Of a stretch of 64,000 bases of DNA, positions 45,972-56,581 are shown piece after piece. Below the pieces are notes generated by a model. That model was given only the letters and a program-made list of their open reading frames with translations. It was not told the origin of the DNA and made no database searches. Position 1 is the first letter of the stretch, and every line of letters begins with the position of its first letter. The DNA comes from Odiellus spinosus (Eukaryota > Arthropoda > Arachnida > Opiliones > Phalangiidae). The translations under genes and the position numbers were made by a program. The DNA lies in NCBI GenBank assembly GCA_963920705.1, contig OY987227.1:7105102-7169101 (forward strand), written 5' to 3'.

Positions 45972-46246
45972 AGGCCCGTTCGTACTTGGAATCGATTTAA
46001 ACCGTTTCAAAACGTTTAGCAGGTGTAGTGTAAATGAAAATCGATTTGATTCGATTTCTGGAAACTGCTTCGGGAACCAGTTTCGTACCGATTCGTTTTC
46101 AACAGCCGAGAGATGAAGCGACGATAAATAAATTTAAAAAAGATAACGCGTCAACACGTGGCTCTTAAAACGATTCCTGGCGATTTGAATATCGGTTTGA
46201 TTTTACCGTTCCAAATCGATTAAGAAATGCTAGTGCGACCGTAGCT
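45972..46246 (-). mobile_element. Family C element, copy 6
   Basis: The left end is eroded (GGCCCGTTCGTACTTGGAAT) and the right end GTGCGACCGTAGCT is intact. The interior is standard for family C. Confidence 0.82.
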
Positions 46247-46684
46247 TATGACTATAGATAAATTAATTTCTAGCTTTAATAGAGCCAGGAATTAATATTT
46301 AACTAGCAAAAACAGTGAAAATTATTATAGATTGATGATATCGTCAATAAAATAAATTCATTAAACGCCTGTAAAAGTGTTCCGCGCACCGGTGCTCAGG
46401 GTGAAGACCAACCTATTGCACCTTTCTGGAAGGCCTAAGATTACTTCTGCCTGTCGCCCTGGAAACAAACTCATCCCCCAGGCTTTCTCTTGCCTTGCTA
46501 CCCAAAGGGGAAGCTCAAATGGTGAGCCCACTTCCAGTGAAACAGGCAGGTGACAGGCGGAAGAAATCCTAGGCCTTTAAGGACATTGTAAATTATTATA
46601 TGCTGATGATATATGTATAGAAGTAATATTTTTTAGTAAGTACGCTGGTCAACGTCAGTTAAAGAGAACCAATAATAGGTAATA
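46247..46684. other. Unclassified region with a ~150 bp inverted repeat
   Basis: AAGGCCTAAGATTACTTCTG CCTGTCGCC at 46430 pairs with the inverse at about 46545-46577 (GGTGACAGGCGGAAGAAATC). It is GC-richer than its surroundings and may be a lone MITE. Confidence 0.5.
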
Positions 46685-46940
46685 AAGTTTCAAACCGATA
46701 TTCAAATCGCTAGGAATCGTTTTAAGCGTCACGCATTCAAGCGTTATCTTTTTAAATCGATTTATCGTACCTTCATCTATCGGTTGTTGAAATCGAATCG
46801 GTACGAAAATGGTTCCCGAAGCAGTTTCGAGAAATCGAATCAAATCGATTAGAGAAAAGACGGTTTCCTGTTCACACGACTCTGGCGAAACGTTTTGAAA
46901 CAGTTTAAATCGATTCCAAGGCCTATGTATGAACGCGGCT
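46685..46940 (+). mobile_element. Family C element, copy 7, left end missing
   Basis: The copy runs from TTTCAAACCGATATTCAAAT to TATGTATGAACGCGGCT. The 62-residue minus ORF is element sequence shared with other copies. Confidence 0.82.
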
Positions 46941-47099
46941 TAAGTCATTGAAGCAACATCTAACGCTTATCTGATTAAAAACGTTAAACGTAAAGTCAAG
47001 TTAGGCTGCGCGCGTAAAGGAAGAGCATTTTAAAGGGTCAAATTTCAGAGCGGATAGATTCTTTAACGGGGAATCAGTTTTCTGGCATACTTACGGGTT
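46941..47099. other. Short spacer sharing a block with 5.3 kb
   Basis: GCGCGTAAAGGAAGAGCATT and TCAAATTTCAGAGCGGATAG resemble 5320-5370. Confidence 0.4.
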
Positions 47100-47693
47100 C
47101 GAATCACTTTTGAAACCGCGAAACAGAAAAGGAGAGAAGCGAACGCGTCGCCAAGAGGAAACAGAAAGAGAGAGAGAGAAAGGAGAAGAGGGGATAGAGA
47201 TGGGGGTTGAACTAGGAATAATGTTTGGAGCAGAATCGGTTTGCAGAGGCTCGTCGAGTAGCTCTAGGCCAGGTCCAGCTCGCGCATCGAGCTCGAGTCC
47301 TAAAACAGCGGGTTGAAGCGAGCAACCCGAAGATCTTTACGCGTATCCGAAAATTTTCGGCGTCCGTTCGTTTTGCCCGTTTTCCGCCCCGGCTGGAAAG
47401 AGCCAAGGAAGGAGCTAGCGACAGTGAACCTTGCAAAGCCGTTCTTTATAGATACAGCTGGAATAATTTGTTTCTTTCGTTCGAATTCGAATTTTATTTC
47501 TGTCGCAATCGTATACGGTTCAATTAAGAGTTTTATTCGGTGGAAAAGAACGTGTATTTAAAATAAACCGAGAATTGGGTTTTGATTCTTCATCGGAGGG
47601 GGCTAAAATGGCGGTCGGGTTCCACACCCCCCACAGCCACTGACTGACTTCGCGTATCTCTTCCGAACAACGGAACGCCCAAAAAAGTTCTAC
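47100..47693 (+). promoter_or_regulatory. Candidate CpG-rich promoter / non-coding first exon ending at a GTAAGT donor
   Basis: This stretch is visibly more GC- and CpG-rich than its surroundings and contains no family repeat. It ends TTCTAC then GTAAGTAATC at 47694, a good donor match. ORFs up to 100 codons overlap in several frames, as expected of GC-rich DNA, and none shows a domain. A short ATG-to-stop peptide of 11 codons starts at 47608. No downstream exon was recognised, so this is tentative; a minus-strand gene start is equally possible. Confidence 0.3.
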
Positions 47694-47976
47694 GTAAGTA
47701 ATCTTACTCAGTTTCTTTACTTAAATATTAATATTTTACGAAATTTTAATAATTAATGAGTGATATAAAGTATGGCCCCTTCCTTCAACTTAAAAATTTA
47801 AGATTACGCTTAAACACGCGAAGTTGAAGTTCGTGGGAAAAAAACAAAAAAAAAAAAAAAAAAACAGCGAAGGATGGTGAGATGGGTGGTCGATTTAAAG
47901 AACAATTCCGCATCTCCTTATACTCGTTGCTTCGATTAAGTCAAAGGCCCTCTAGTAATTATAAACACAATTAAAT
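47694..47976. other. No gene; poly-A
   Basis: Poly-A at about 47846-47863. Confidence 0.4.
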
Positions 47977-48114
47977 TTAAAGGGATTATGAAGTAACGAA
48001 ACATATATTTCTTTAAAATTTAGATTTAAGCCTAAAATTTTAATACCAGAAAAATTCATTAAAAAATAATGAACCGATATTTTTGTAAGTTTCATTACTT
48101 CATCTTCCCTTTAA
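47977..48114. mobile_element. Miniature TTAA foldback, 138 bp
   Basis: TTAA then AGGGATTATGAAGTAACG at the left and TTACTTCATCTTCCCT then TTAA at the right are inverted ends. The arms are short with a small AT-rich centre. End sequence is close to families A and the 23.56 kb palindrome. Confidence 0.72.
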
Positions 48115-48521
48115 TATGAAGTCAAAATTTTAGTATACTTTTATTTTAAAAAGTCAATTTTAATATTTCGGTCTATTTAATTAATTTGAATACTAATTTT
48201 CTAGATTTTCCGAACGGAGTTTTAGTTAGATGAATGAACTTAAATTGTGGGAATAGGTTGTATACTGCTTAGCTAAGGCTTGTTCCTTTAACTGTATGTT
48301 TTTATAAAGAATGGTCCCCAAATTGGAAATGTCTAAATTAGAGAATAAATTAGTTCCTTCGTGACCTTTCAACTCTTCTTTGTTAACGCCTATTTATTAT
48401 ACTAAACTTTTTGTTTGTCAAAGCGGAGGTCTTAATTACTGGGTGCTAGGAAAGAAGGTTTCGTCTTTTAAATGTGGGCCGCAGTCGAATCTCTTTAGTA
48501 GAAGTTACAAGTTCAACTAAA
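48115..48521. other. No gene recognised
   Basis: AT-rich spacer. Confidence 0.35.
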
Positions 48522-48650
48522 AGCTACATTCACACTATAGAGACTTTAAAAAAAAAACATTTTGAATGCCGTTTTGGAAAGTTGGAAATATAAAATTTGG
48601 CCCGGTTTCAAATATAAGATAATCATTTTATGAAGAAAAATTGGAATTAC
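48522..48650. mobile_element. Family D fragment
   Basis: AAGCTACATTCACACTATAG then GCCGTTTTGGAAAGTTGG match the left half of family D. The right half is missing. Confidence 0.55.
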
Positions 48651-48664
48651 TAAGTTAGAGCCTA

Positions 48665-49048
48665 TTAAAGGGAGAATGAAACCTAAAAACAAGTGATTTC
48701 TCATCGATTCCTTATCGTTTAAATATTCATAATTGAATAATAAAATAATTTAAAAACAAATATTAAACTAGAAATAAATTTAAAACTTATCATCAAAATA
48801 GGCTTAGTTGGATTCATGGAGATCACGTAGCAACCAATGATACTGATCGATACGGAGAATGCGGGATCTCCATGATATCAATGTCATTGGTCTCTAGTCC
48901 TTATATGGGGAATACTGGATATCTCCGTGAATTCATGCAGCTAAGCCTATTTTGATGGTAAGTTTTAAATTCATTTCTAGTTTAATTTTTGCTTGTAATG
49001 TTTTTTTACTGTTGGGTTAGACCTATTTAAATCGTGAGTAATCGATAG
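48665..49048. mobile_element. Family A copy 8, right end replaced
   Basis: The left end is intact (TTAA, AGGGAGAATGAAACCTAA). The right arm has GATGGTAAGTTTTAAATTCA and ATTTCTAGTTTAA but stops at GAGTAATCGATAGATATCAC, where the 32 bp array begins. Confidence 0.82.
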
Positions 49049-49069
49049 ATATCACTCCACTCCCCTTAA

Positions 49070-49450
49070 TCTACTTAATTCCTATAATTTCCTATAAATT
49101 AATGGCAAATTTCCTATAATTTCCTATAAATCGATGGCAAATTTCCTATAATTTCCTATAAATCGATAGAAGATTTCCTATAAATCGATGGCAAATTTCC
49201 TATAATTTCCTATAAATCGATGGCAAATTTCCTATAATTTCCTATAAATCGATGGCAAATTTCCTATAATTTCCTATAAATCTATGGCAAATTTCCTATA
49301 ATTTCCTATAAATCGATGGAAAATTTCCTATAAATCGATGGCAAATTTCCTATAATTTCCTATAAATCGATGGAAAATTTCTTATAATTTTCTATAAATC
49401 AATGGCAAATTTTCTATAATTTCCTATAAATCAATGGAAAGTTTCCTATT
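49070..49450. repeat. ~32 bp tandem array, AATTTCCTATAATTTCC
   Basis: TTTCCTATAAATCGATGGCA recurs about every 32 bp, with some 20 bp short units (TTTCCTATAAATCGATGG). Roughly a dozen units. It abuts the broken end of family A copy 8, and the unit contains ATCGATGG like that arm's ATCGATA. Confidence 0.93.
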
Positions 49451-50989
49451 TTCTTATTTTTTATGGAATTTTTTGTTGTCATTACCCTGTAATAACTAAA
49501 AATATTACTCATAGATCTTCGAAAAAATGGTGACATCATGACTTTAATTACACCGTATTATTTTGTTTTAAATTTATTACATTAGGAAAATATATTTTTA
49601 TAGTTTTAGCATAAAATCCCTGACACGCTTTTAGCCATTATTATTATGTAAGGAATAATTCTGATCGTTGGTTCATTGGCTCATTCCTTCCCCCCTTCCC
49701 GCGTTTATTATTATGGCAGTTTTATTGTTATTATAAAATAAATCATCGCTCGTAAAAAGGAAGCGACGTCCCTCAAATAATACATTAGTCGAACCAGCAA
49801 CTCAAAACCATTGTTAACTAAAACAACCGCAAAATGTTACATCGAAAAATATTAAAAAAAAATTAAAATACTTAACGCTTGTCGGATACTTTAATAATTT
49901 ACTTAATTAACTTAAATACTTTGAAAGGGACTGAATATATCCTCGTATTGAAGCTAAGCCTAAACTCGTGACGTCATATAGTTAATTTAAAAAATTGAAA
50001 TTGGTCCAAAAATAAGAATTACCTGTACGTAGGTTTTTTTTTTATTTGTTTTTTATTTATTTTTTTATTTTTTTAAATAACGTACCTGTACTTATAGGTT
50101 AAGGTTATAATTGTTTTTCACTTTATTTTGGCAGCGGGTTAAATGAATCTAGTCCCTTTATCACAAAGTAAACGTCTCATAGAGAAAAAGGGTTAACACG
50201 AGCTTTTTACACGCTCTAAATTCGAGGTTGAATCGAATGACTTAAAGGAAGACGTTCGTAAAAATGTAGATTATTATATAATATACAAAATTTCATTGGA
50301 GAGAGAGAAAGAGAGAGAAGAGAGAGAGAAAAAATATTTAAATTTCTGTCGGGTAGTTTCTAGCCCAATTAATACCTATATCTATGATTTTTACTCGATA
50401 ACGCGACCTTGGATAAATTATCTAATTATGTTATCCAAGACGCAATCAATCTCGAGATAATTATATTTTTATTTGATCGAGAATGACGTATACTTCAAAA
50501 GAGTTTTAGTTTCATTAATTTAACGAAATTTCGAAGTAGCGAAACAATCCATTTTCTCTCTAATCCTAAGCTCAAAATCCCATATTTTTGGAATATTCGG
50601 TTGCCCGTCTGCCTTTAATAAAATTAACTTCAATTTAGTGAAAAAATAAAACAAAAGCGTTATTCGTTGTTTGTATAGAAAAATAGAGAATCACTCAGTC
50701 TTTATAGCCTTTCAAAAAGAACTTGACTTTCATCTAGCGGCAAAATACTCGAATTAAAAACATTTTGGGGTGCCTCGTGATAACATCTCCGTCTCTAATT
50801 ACTAAAATAAAGTTCCCTTAGTCGAATAGTCACCGTTTTTTAGCTACCTATCCCCTTGGGTGGGGTAGAGGTGTTACATTCGCAGCGGCGTTGCTGTTGT
50901 CCTGTGAAAAGACGAAAAACAACTAGTACGATTACTTGAAAAGCGCGAAAAAGTACTTAACTTTGCAAATTTGAAAAAGTGAATGTGAA
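49451..50989. other. No gene; simple repeats
   Basis: Poly-T rich tract at 50030-50080 and GA-rich tract at 50300-50335. No coding signature. Confidence 0.45.
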
Positions 50990-51165
50990 GAAGGGAATGC
51001 GACAAAGGGAATGCGACCAAAGGGAATGTGACAAAGCAAATGCGGCCAAAGGGAATGCGCCCAAAATAAATGCGACAAAGGGAATTCAGCCAAAGGGAAT
51101 GCGAAAAAGGAATGAGACAAAGGGAATGCAACGAAGGGGTTGTGCCAAATAGAATGTGACAAAGA
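50990..51165. repeat. ~15-18 bp degenerate tandem array, AAAGGGAATGCG
   Basis: AAAGGGAATGCGACC / CAAAGGGAATGTGACA units recur about ten times. The HSL-rich minus ORFs over it (AFPLSHSLF) are repeat products. Confidence 0.88.
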
Positions 51166-51704
51166 GAATGATCCTTATCTTGGTGTTTTTCAGCCTGCAG
51201 AGGTGTAACTATTTATTGGCTTGATCATCTTGTTTTTACTTAATATTTTGGCTAAACCCTCGTAGTAGCTTCCTGGGATGCGATCTTAGAGGCCCGACCC
51301 TGAATGAAGTACGGTTTAGGAGTCATATAGTGTAAATAGCTTTGTGCTTTTGCCAATTATAAAGACCTCCATTTTTTTTTCCTCCCGAAGCAGTCGACTT
51401 TTGATATCTTTCTTTCGTATATATATTTTTTTTCAAATCTATAGAATAACAAAGTTGTTTGTCGGAACAATTCTACGTTCTATGATGGTTTAACGTCTCG
51501 TATTAGCGCGCGTTAACTTTCGTTTTATTTCAACATCGTTCCGAATAATATTCCGGGCAAAGTACCGTAACCGTATCTAGCCATTAATCTTTTGAAAAAT
51601 TTGATCCATACATAATAGAACAAAAAACGTTTTACTAAGTTCATCCCAGTATAAAGAAGTGTTCAAAAGTTACCCGGGCTACCGATGGATCACTTTCAAA
51701 TTTG
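51166..51704. other. No gene recognised
   Basis: Unique-looking sequence. Confidence 0.4.
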
Positions 51705-51779
51705 AATTTAAGATTAAATGGGGATTATAAAATATGTATTTTTAGTGTCGCGGTAATTTTGTTCTATGACATATGTATA
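51705..51779 (+). repeat. Dispersed family E, copy 4, left piece
   Basis: GGGATTATAAAATATGTATT and TTCTATGACATATGTATA match copy 2 at 24190-24245. The copy stops at the mariner insertion and resumes at 54352. Confidence 0.85.
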
Positions 51780-52091
51780 TACAGGGTGGAAACCTTCGCC
51801 GGCGTCCAGTCGAGATACTTCCCCTTGCGCATTGTTGTTATTCAGTGAAATGTTAAGGGATTTACAGGCGCTATTGGGATCAGTTCACTTCAGTTCCACT
51901 TAATAATCAAAGGTTTCAGTTTTAATGTAGAGAAATGAAATGCATAAGTGAAATCAATGACGGATTTAATTTAATTTAATTAGGAAAGAAAAGATGTCAC
52001 TTGCGGAAACCAAATAGCCCAAATTGAAGTTAATCAAACATTTCCAAATTTAAACATTGAACTCTTCAAATTCATTTTTAATAACAAAGCA

Positions 52092-53036
52092 TTACATTAA
52101 ATGTTCAAAATGTCTTCCGTCGACATTGACACACTGCCGACAACGGAATTGCCAGTTTTCTCTTTCGCGAGTTAACATCACGGGAGAAACGAGAGCAGCC
52201 GCTTGCTGAATTCGGTCTCGAAGGCTATCAAGTGTTGGTGGCTCAGTGGCGTACACAAGGCGCTGGTACCAGACCCGTCTTCGTTCTGCTAAGGGAAGAT
52301 CGTCTAGGGCATCGGACACTACGGTGTTTAAGAGATCAACGTAACGATCTCCGTTTAGATGTTCTTCGAGAAAAACAGGTCCAATTACCCGATCACCTAA
52401 CAATCCACATCAAACGTTTTTCCTCCAGTTTTCTTGGTGATGATTCGCCCTTAGCCAATGGGGATTTTCCCTCGACCAGTAGTGCATGTTGTGGCGGTTA
52501 ACTGTACCGTCCCGGTAAAACGTACACTCATCACTCGTAAGTACGTGGTTTAGGAAATTTCCATCGACTTCAATTTGGTCCAATACCCATCGGCAAAACT
52601 CTACGCGTGGTCCAAAGTCTTGTGGTTTAAGATGTTGGTGAAGATGAATTTTGTAGGGGTGAAATCCTTCACCACGAAGAATTTTTAAGACCGTTGTATG
52701 AGAACAATTTAAATCCGCTCCGATTGCCCGTGAACTGGTGTGGGGGTTTTCTACGATACGCCTTACTACTTCGTTTCGTCTGCCCGCCCCGTGTCCACCT
52801 CCTTGTACAACTGGCGGATGATGTTGATGTCGCACTGGTGCATTACGTCGAATCACCGTGCCTCTTTCAAGAAATCGGGTTATTGCGTTTAAAATTACTT
52901 GATGCCCCAGATGTGGCCGGTTCGGAAACCTTTCTGCAAACGTCCTAGCAGCAAACCTTGCGTTTCTCTGACACACTCCGTAAATGAAAAACATTTCAAG
53001 GTAATCCTCAAAACTGTACAAATCAATTTCAGCCAT
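52092..53036 (-). pseudogene. Tc1/mariner-class transposase, left copy: nonsense mutation and catalytic deletion
   Basis: Transposases of this class cut and paste DNA at TA sites using a DDE/D triad. The copy starts at ATG 53034-53036 and reads 208 residues. Residues 1-50 resemble the N-terminal helix-turn-helix region of arthropod transposases (YSFEDYLEMFFIYG). Residues about 88-126 form a second helix-turn-helix (NPHTSSRAIG ... HTTVLKILRGEG). D169 in LTSDECTFYRDG is the first catalytic aspartate, followed by the family motif NRHNMHYWSRENPHW. A TGA at 52410-52412 replaces the TGG of the right copy. The frame then continues (LLGDRVIGPVFLEEHLNG) to the stop at 52092. Between VWYQ and RLVYATEP, near 52262, the QDGAPPH and PDLTPLDFFLWG blocks expected from the family are missing, roughly 50 residues. 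It cannot encode an active enzyme. Confidence 0.93.
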
Positions 53037-53151
53037 GTTTTACCAGATGTAAGCTAGAAAACGGACTGCTTTCTTCAATCAGAAACATGTAGCCTTTGTT
53101 TCGCATTTACTGTCTTGGATTTTTATTGTTTTAAAAAATAAGAATTTTGTT

Positions 53152-54039
53152 GTGCATGACGTAGACTGCGAAACAAAGGTTAAATGTTTCTCATTGAAGA
53201 AAGCAGTCCGTTTTTTGTTGTTTGATTATGACCTAGACTGTTTTGTAAAAACCCGATTTCTTGAAAGAGGCACGGTGATTCGACGCAATGCACCAGTGCG
53301 ACATCAACATCATCCGCCAGTTGTACAAGGAGGTGGACACGGGGCGGGCAGACGAAACGAAGTTGTAAGGCGTAACGTAGAAAACCCCCACACCAGTTCA
53401 CGGGCAATCGGAGCGGAATTAAATTGTTCTCATACAACGGTCTTAAAAATTCTTCGTGGTGAAGGATTTCACCCCTACAAAATTCATCTTCACCAACATC
53501 TTAAACCACAAGACTTTGGACCACGCGTAGAGTTTTGCCGATGGGTATTGGACCAAATTGAAGTCGATGGAAATTTCCTAAACCACGTACTTACGAGTGA
53601 TGAGTGTACGTTTTACCGGGACGGTACAGTTAACCGCCACAACATGCACTACTGGTCGAGGGAAAATCCCCATTGGCTAAGGGCGAATCATCACCAAGAA
53701 AACTGGAGGATAAACGTTTGGTGTGGATTGTTAGGTGATCGGGTAATTGGACCTGTTTTTCTCGAAGAACATCTAAACGGAGATCGTTACGTTGATCTCT
53801 TAAACACCGTAGTGTCCGATGCCCTAGACGATCTTCCCTTAGCAGAACGAAGACGGGTCTGGTACCAGCGCCTTGTGTACGCCACTGAGCCACCAACACT
53901 TGATAGCCTTCGAGACCGAATTCAGCAAGCGGCTGCTCTCGTTTCTCCCGTGATGTTAACTCGCGAAAGAGAAAACTGGCAATTCCGTTGTCGGCAGTGT
54001 GTCAATGTCGACGGAAGACATTTTGAACATTTAATGTAA
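53152..54039 (+). pseudogene. Tc1/mariner-class transposase, right copy: N-terminus replaced, same catalytic deletion
   Basis: The open frame gives 295 residues, but the first 34 (from ATG 53152) are read through the central hairpin spacer and are not transposase. True homology begins at RFLERGT (residue 35). From there it matches the left copy except for a few substitutions (I/N, D/E, K/I) and has the intact tryptophan (residue 190) where the left copy has a stop. The first catalytic aspartate is D150. The VWYQ-RLVYATEP junction at about 53868 is the same as in the left copy, so the second and third catalytic residues are absent here too. The first N-terminal ~53 residues are lost. It ends VDGRHFEHLM, the normal C-terminus of the family. 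Confidence 0.93.
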
Positions 54040-54351
54040 TGCTTTGTTATTAAAAATGAATTTGAAGAGTTCAATGTTTAAATTTGGAAATGTTTGATTA
54101 ACTTCAATTTGGGCTATTTGGTTTCCGCAAGTGACATCTTTTCTTTCCTAATTAAATTAAATTAAATCCGTCATTGATTTCACTTATGCATTTCATTTCT
54201 CTACATTAAAACTGAAACCTTTGATTATTAAGTGGAACTGAAGTGAACTGATCCCAATAGCGCCTGTAAATCCCTTAACATTTCACTGAATAACAACAAT
54301 GCGCAAGGGGAAGTATCTCGACTGGACGCCGGCGAAGGTTTCCACCCTGTA

Positions 54352-54440
54352 TATTTTGAATCGCTTTTTAACGATCTTGCCGAAAATACAACTCAATTTC
54401 AATTTGGAGTTTATTAAAAATCCCAGACAGCCTCGCTTTA
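54352..54440 (+). repeat. Dispersed family E, copy 4, right piece
   Basis: TATTTTGAATCGCTTTTTAA, CAACTCAATTTCAATTTGGA and CAGCCTCGCTTTAA continue the copy interrupted at 51780. Confidence 0.85.
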
Positions 54441-54579
54441 AACTAGAAATCAATCTGATAGGCTTAACGCGGATCCAGGGGATTTTAATATATCTCTTCC
54501 TTAAAGAGTATCCGGTTTATTTAAACGATAATAAATCGATGGAAGAAATAAATATTGTCGAGTTGCATTCTCCCTTTAA
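54437..54579. mobile_element. Family A remnant (right arm) beside family E
   Basis: After TTAA the sequence reads ACTAGAAATCAATCTGATAG, then TTTAAACGATAATAAATCGA and GAGTTGCATTCTCCCT before TTAA. The left arm is missing. The 116-codon plus ORF (54299-54649) crosses three repeats and is an artefact. Confidence 0.65.
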
Positions 54580-56300
54580 ACGCTTTATGATGGAGTACCG
54601 CTTAATATTTGAGGATTTCTCCGACTGGGATGAAACCCCGAAAAATTAATCTTCAAAAACGATGAGATCATAAAGGAAGTTTATACAAGTTCATCCCATT
54701 CTCTAACTTCAACAGCTCGTAGAAATCATCATGGCGCGGTTCTAAGAAGCGGAATTGATAGAGATTTACCGTCTATACGTTAAGAACGAACTCGTAGATT
54801 CAATGGTTCGTGGAATGTAGCTTTAAAAGCGCTGAATTTTACGATCGGAAAAATTCGAGACAGTTCGTGTCAACGGTAAAATACGACGTTGATTATCTTA
54901 TAGCTTAGCTAAATAATCTTAATCCGCGTATCTCTTATGGTAAGCTCAGAGTGACGAGAGTGGCTTTTGTTATCGACGCTATAAAGGAAATCAGAGAGCA
55001 GTTCAAAACCGCAGTTCCGACATAACAATCTTCTAACGCGTAAAGAAAACTGAATCTATTATGGGGAATTTTTCTATAAGCTTACAGCGTAACGGCCCCT
55101 TCAGGGTGTTGAATAAAGAATCTTGAGCTCTCTCTCTCTCTCCCAATAGCCCAAGAATTCGGCGGAGAATCCAGACCTCTTTCGCCTTTTTTACATAATA
55201 GATACAATATTTTCACCAACTTTATTTTATTTTTGATTCTCCGTTTGTACTAAAAACGTTGCAAAATTGAATAACAAGAGAATTTCCGCCAAGGCTTATC
55301 GACAAGAAAGTATAGCGTGTTCAAAATAACATTTCTCAATTTTACTTTTGAATTGGAGTTTTTTGGAATACAATAAATGCCCGTCTGAGCTTCAAAAAAA
55401 TTCGATTATTCGCGAGACTGTACCTTTAGATTCAAATTTCTTTTGGAAATTGCGATTAGCTAAGCTTAAAATAGCGGGGAAAGGTGTAATTCTTCACAAT
55501 TCCTGGCATCCTATTCTTTTACGATGAAGTTTGGAGAACGCTTTTGTTTTCTCGACGATCCATTTCCCACGCAACTCCCTCGATTCACTCTCCCCAAACT
55601 GGGCTTCTCTTTTATACACATTAGGCAAAAATCGATTTTTCAGGAACCAAGAGCTCTCTTTTGCGTTTGCGTTTTGTTTTGAGCTCTCTCTCTCTCTGTC
55701 TCTCTCTCTCACTAAGCCTCGTTTCCCTTTTCCTCGCCACTTAATTTCTAACGCAAAACAAAAGAGAGTCGCCATCATTTTCGCGGCATTTTCGAGCGCG
55801 AGTGTAACGAATGATGGCACGCGAACTCTAGCGCGCGAGCTTCCATGAGCAGCAACCTATAACATGACCCCGCCTTTTATCTTTACAAACATCACGTGAT
55901 TAGGAAATCTAATTTGGCGCGATATACTTTAACGAGCGCGCGCGCTCCCTAAACATTCCTTTCGTTTCGAACCTTAAATTAGGCCTAACTCGTAATATAA
56001 ACGTCGCTTTTGAGCTCTAACAAAGGCGTGGAAAACGAGGGGGAACCCTTTCCGAGTCCGATATTTATCTCGTTCGTAATATTAGCGTCAAAATATAATA
56101 TCTAGAGTGCTTTTTTTCCCGCCAATAATCGTATTTCTCTGATCCGAAGGAGTCGTACAATAAACACCAAAACAATTCATTAATAATAATAATAACAACT
56201 CGTTTATAAGAGGGAAGGGTTAGGCTTAAATATAAGCCTCGTTTCGTTCCAGAGTTCGTCAATAATACGTCTAGGGAGAGAGTAATTCTTTAGACTCAAA
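54580..56300. other. No supported gene; GC-richer tract at 55.5-56.0 kb
   Basis: Two ORFs of about 105 codons lie on opposite strands at 55494-55848 around a CT/GA microsatellite (55681-55713). About 55790-55950 is CpG-rich, with CACGTG at 55894. It may be regulatory, but no exon or domain is recognised. Confidence 0.4.
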
Positions 56301-56581
56301 CAAGGAGGATTAGACAAGGAGAGGAAATGTGGGGCTGCGTTGAGTTAGAGAGAGAAGAGCCAACCTCCCACTCGGGTGGAAAGGGGGGATAGGAAATTCT
56401 CGAGGTAAACTGTTGTCACGTGGTCGCTAGCTAGCGCGTCTCATAAAGGATTCGTTTTACCCACGCGACAACATTTTACCACGAAACGTCTCTACCCCCG
56501 TTCTCCCAGAGTGGGAGTTTAGGCCGACGCAGTAGGAACCGCGCCGTCCCCACATTTCTTCTCCTTGTCTAATCCTCCTTG
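56301..56581. mobile_element. Family B foldback MITE, copy 3
   Basis: The ends CAAGGAGGATTAGACAAGGA and TTGTCTAATCCTCCTTG are inverted. ACTCAAA (GACTCAAA if 8 bp) flanks both sides. The interior matches copies 1 and 2. Confidence 0.92.

Larger units (their letters stand above)
51782..54349. mobile_element. 2.57 kb giant foldback of two head-to-head Tc1/mariner-class elements
   Basis: Both ends read CAGGGTGGAAACCTTCGCCG inward, with TA at 51780-51781 and 54350-54351. From each end about 1,070 bp is nearly the same sequence in inverse orientation (four differences noticed in the coding part). The arms meet in a central segment that is itself partly inverted: CGGACTGCTTTCTTCAATCA near 53060 faces TTGAAGAAAGCAGTCCG near 53193. 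The left arm keeps the transposase N-terminus that the right arm lacks. With one TA removed, the junction matches the family E sequence at 24.24 kb. Confidence 0.95.

Noticed and set aside
54299-54649. 116-residue plus-strand ORF
   Set aside because: It runs from the mariner terminal repeat through family E and a family A remnant.
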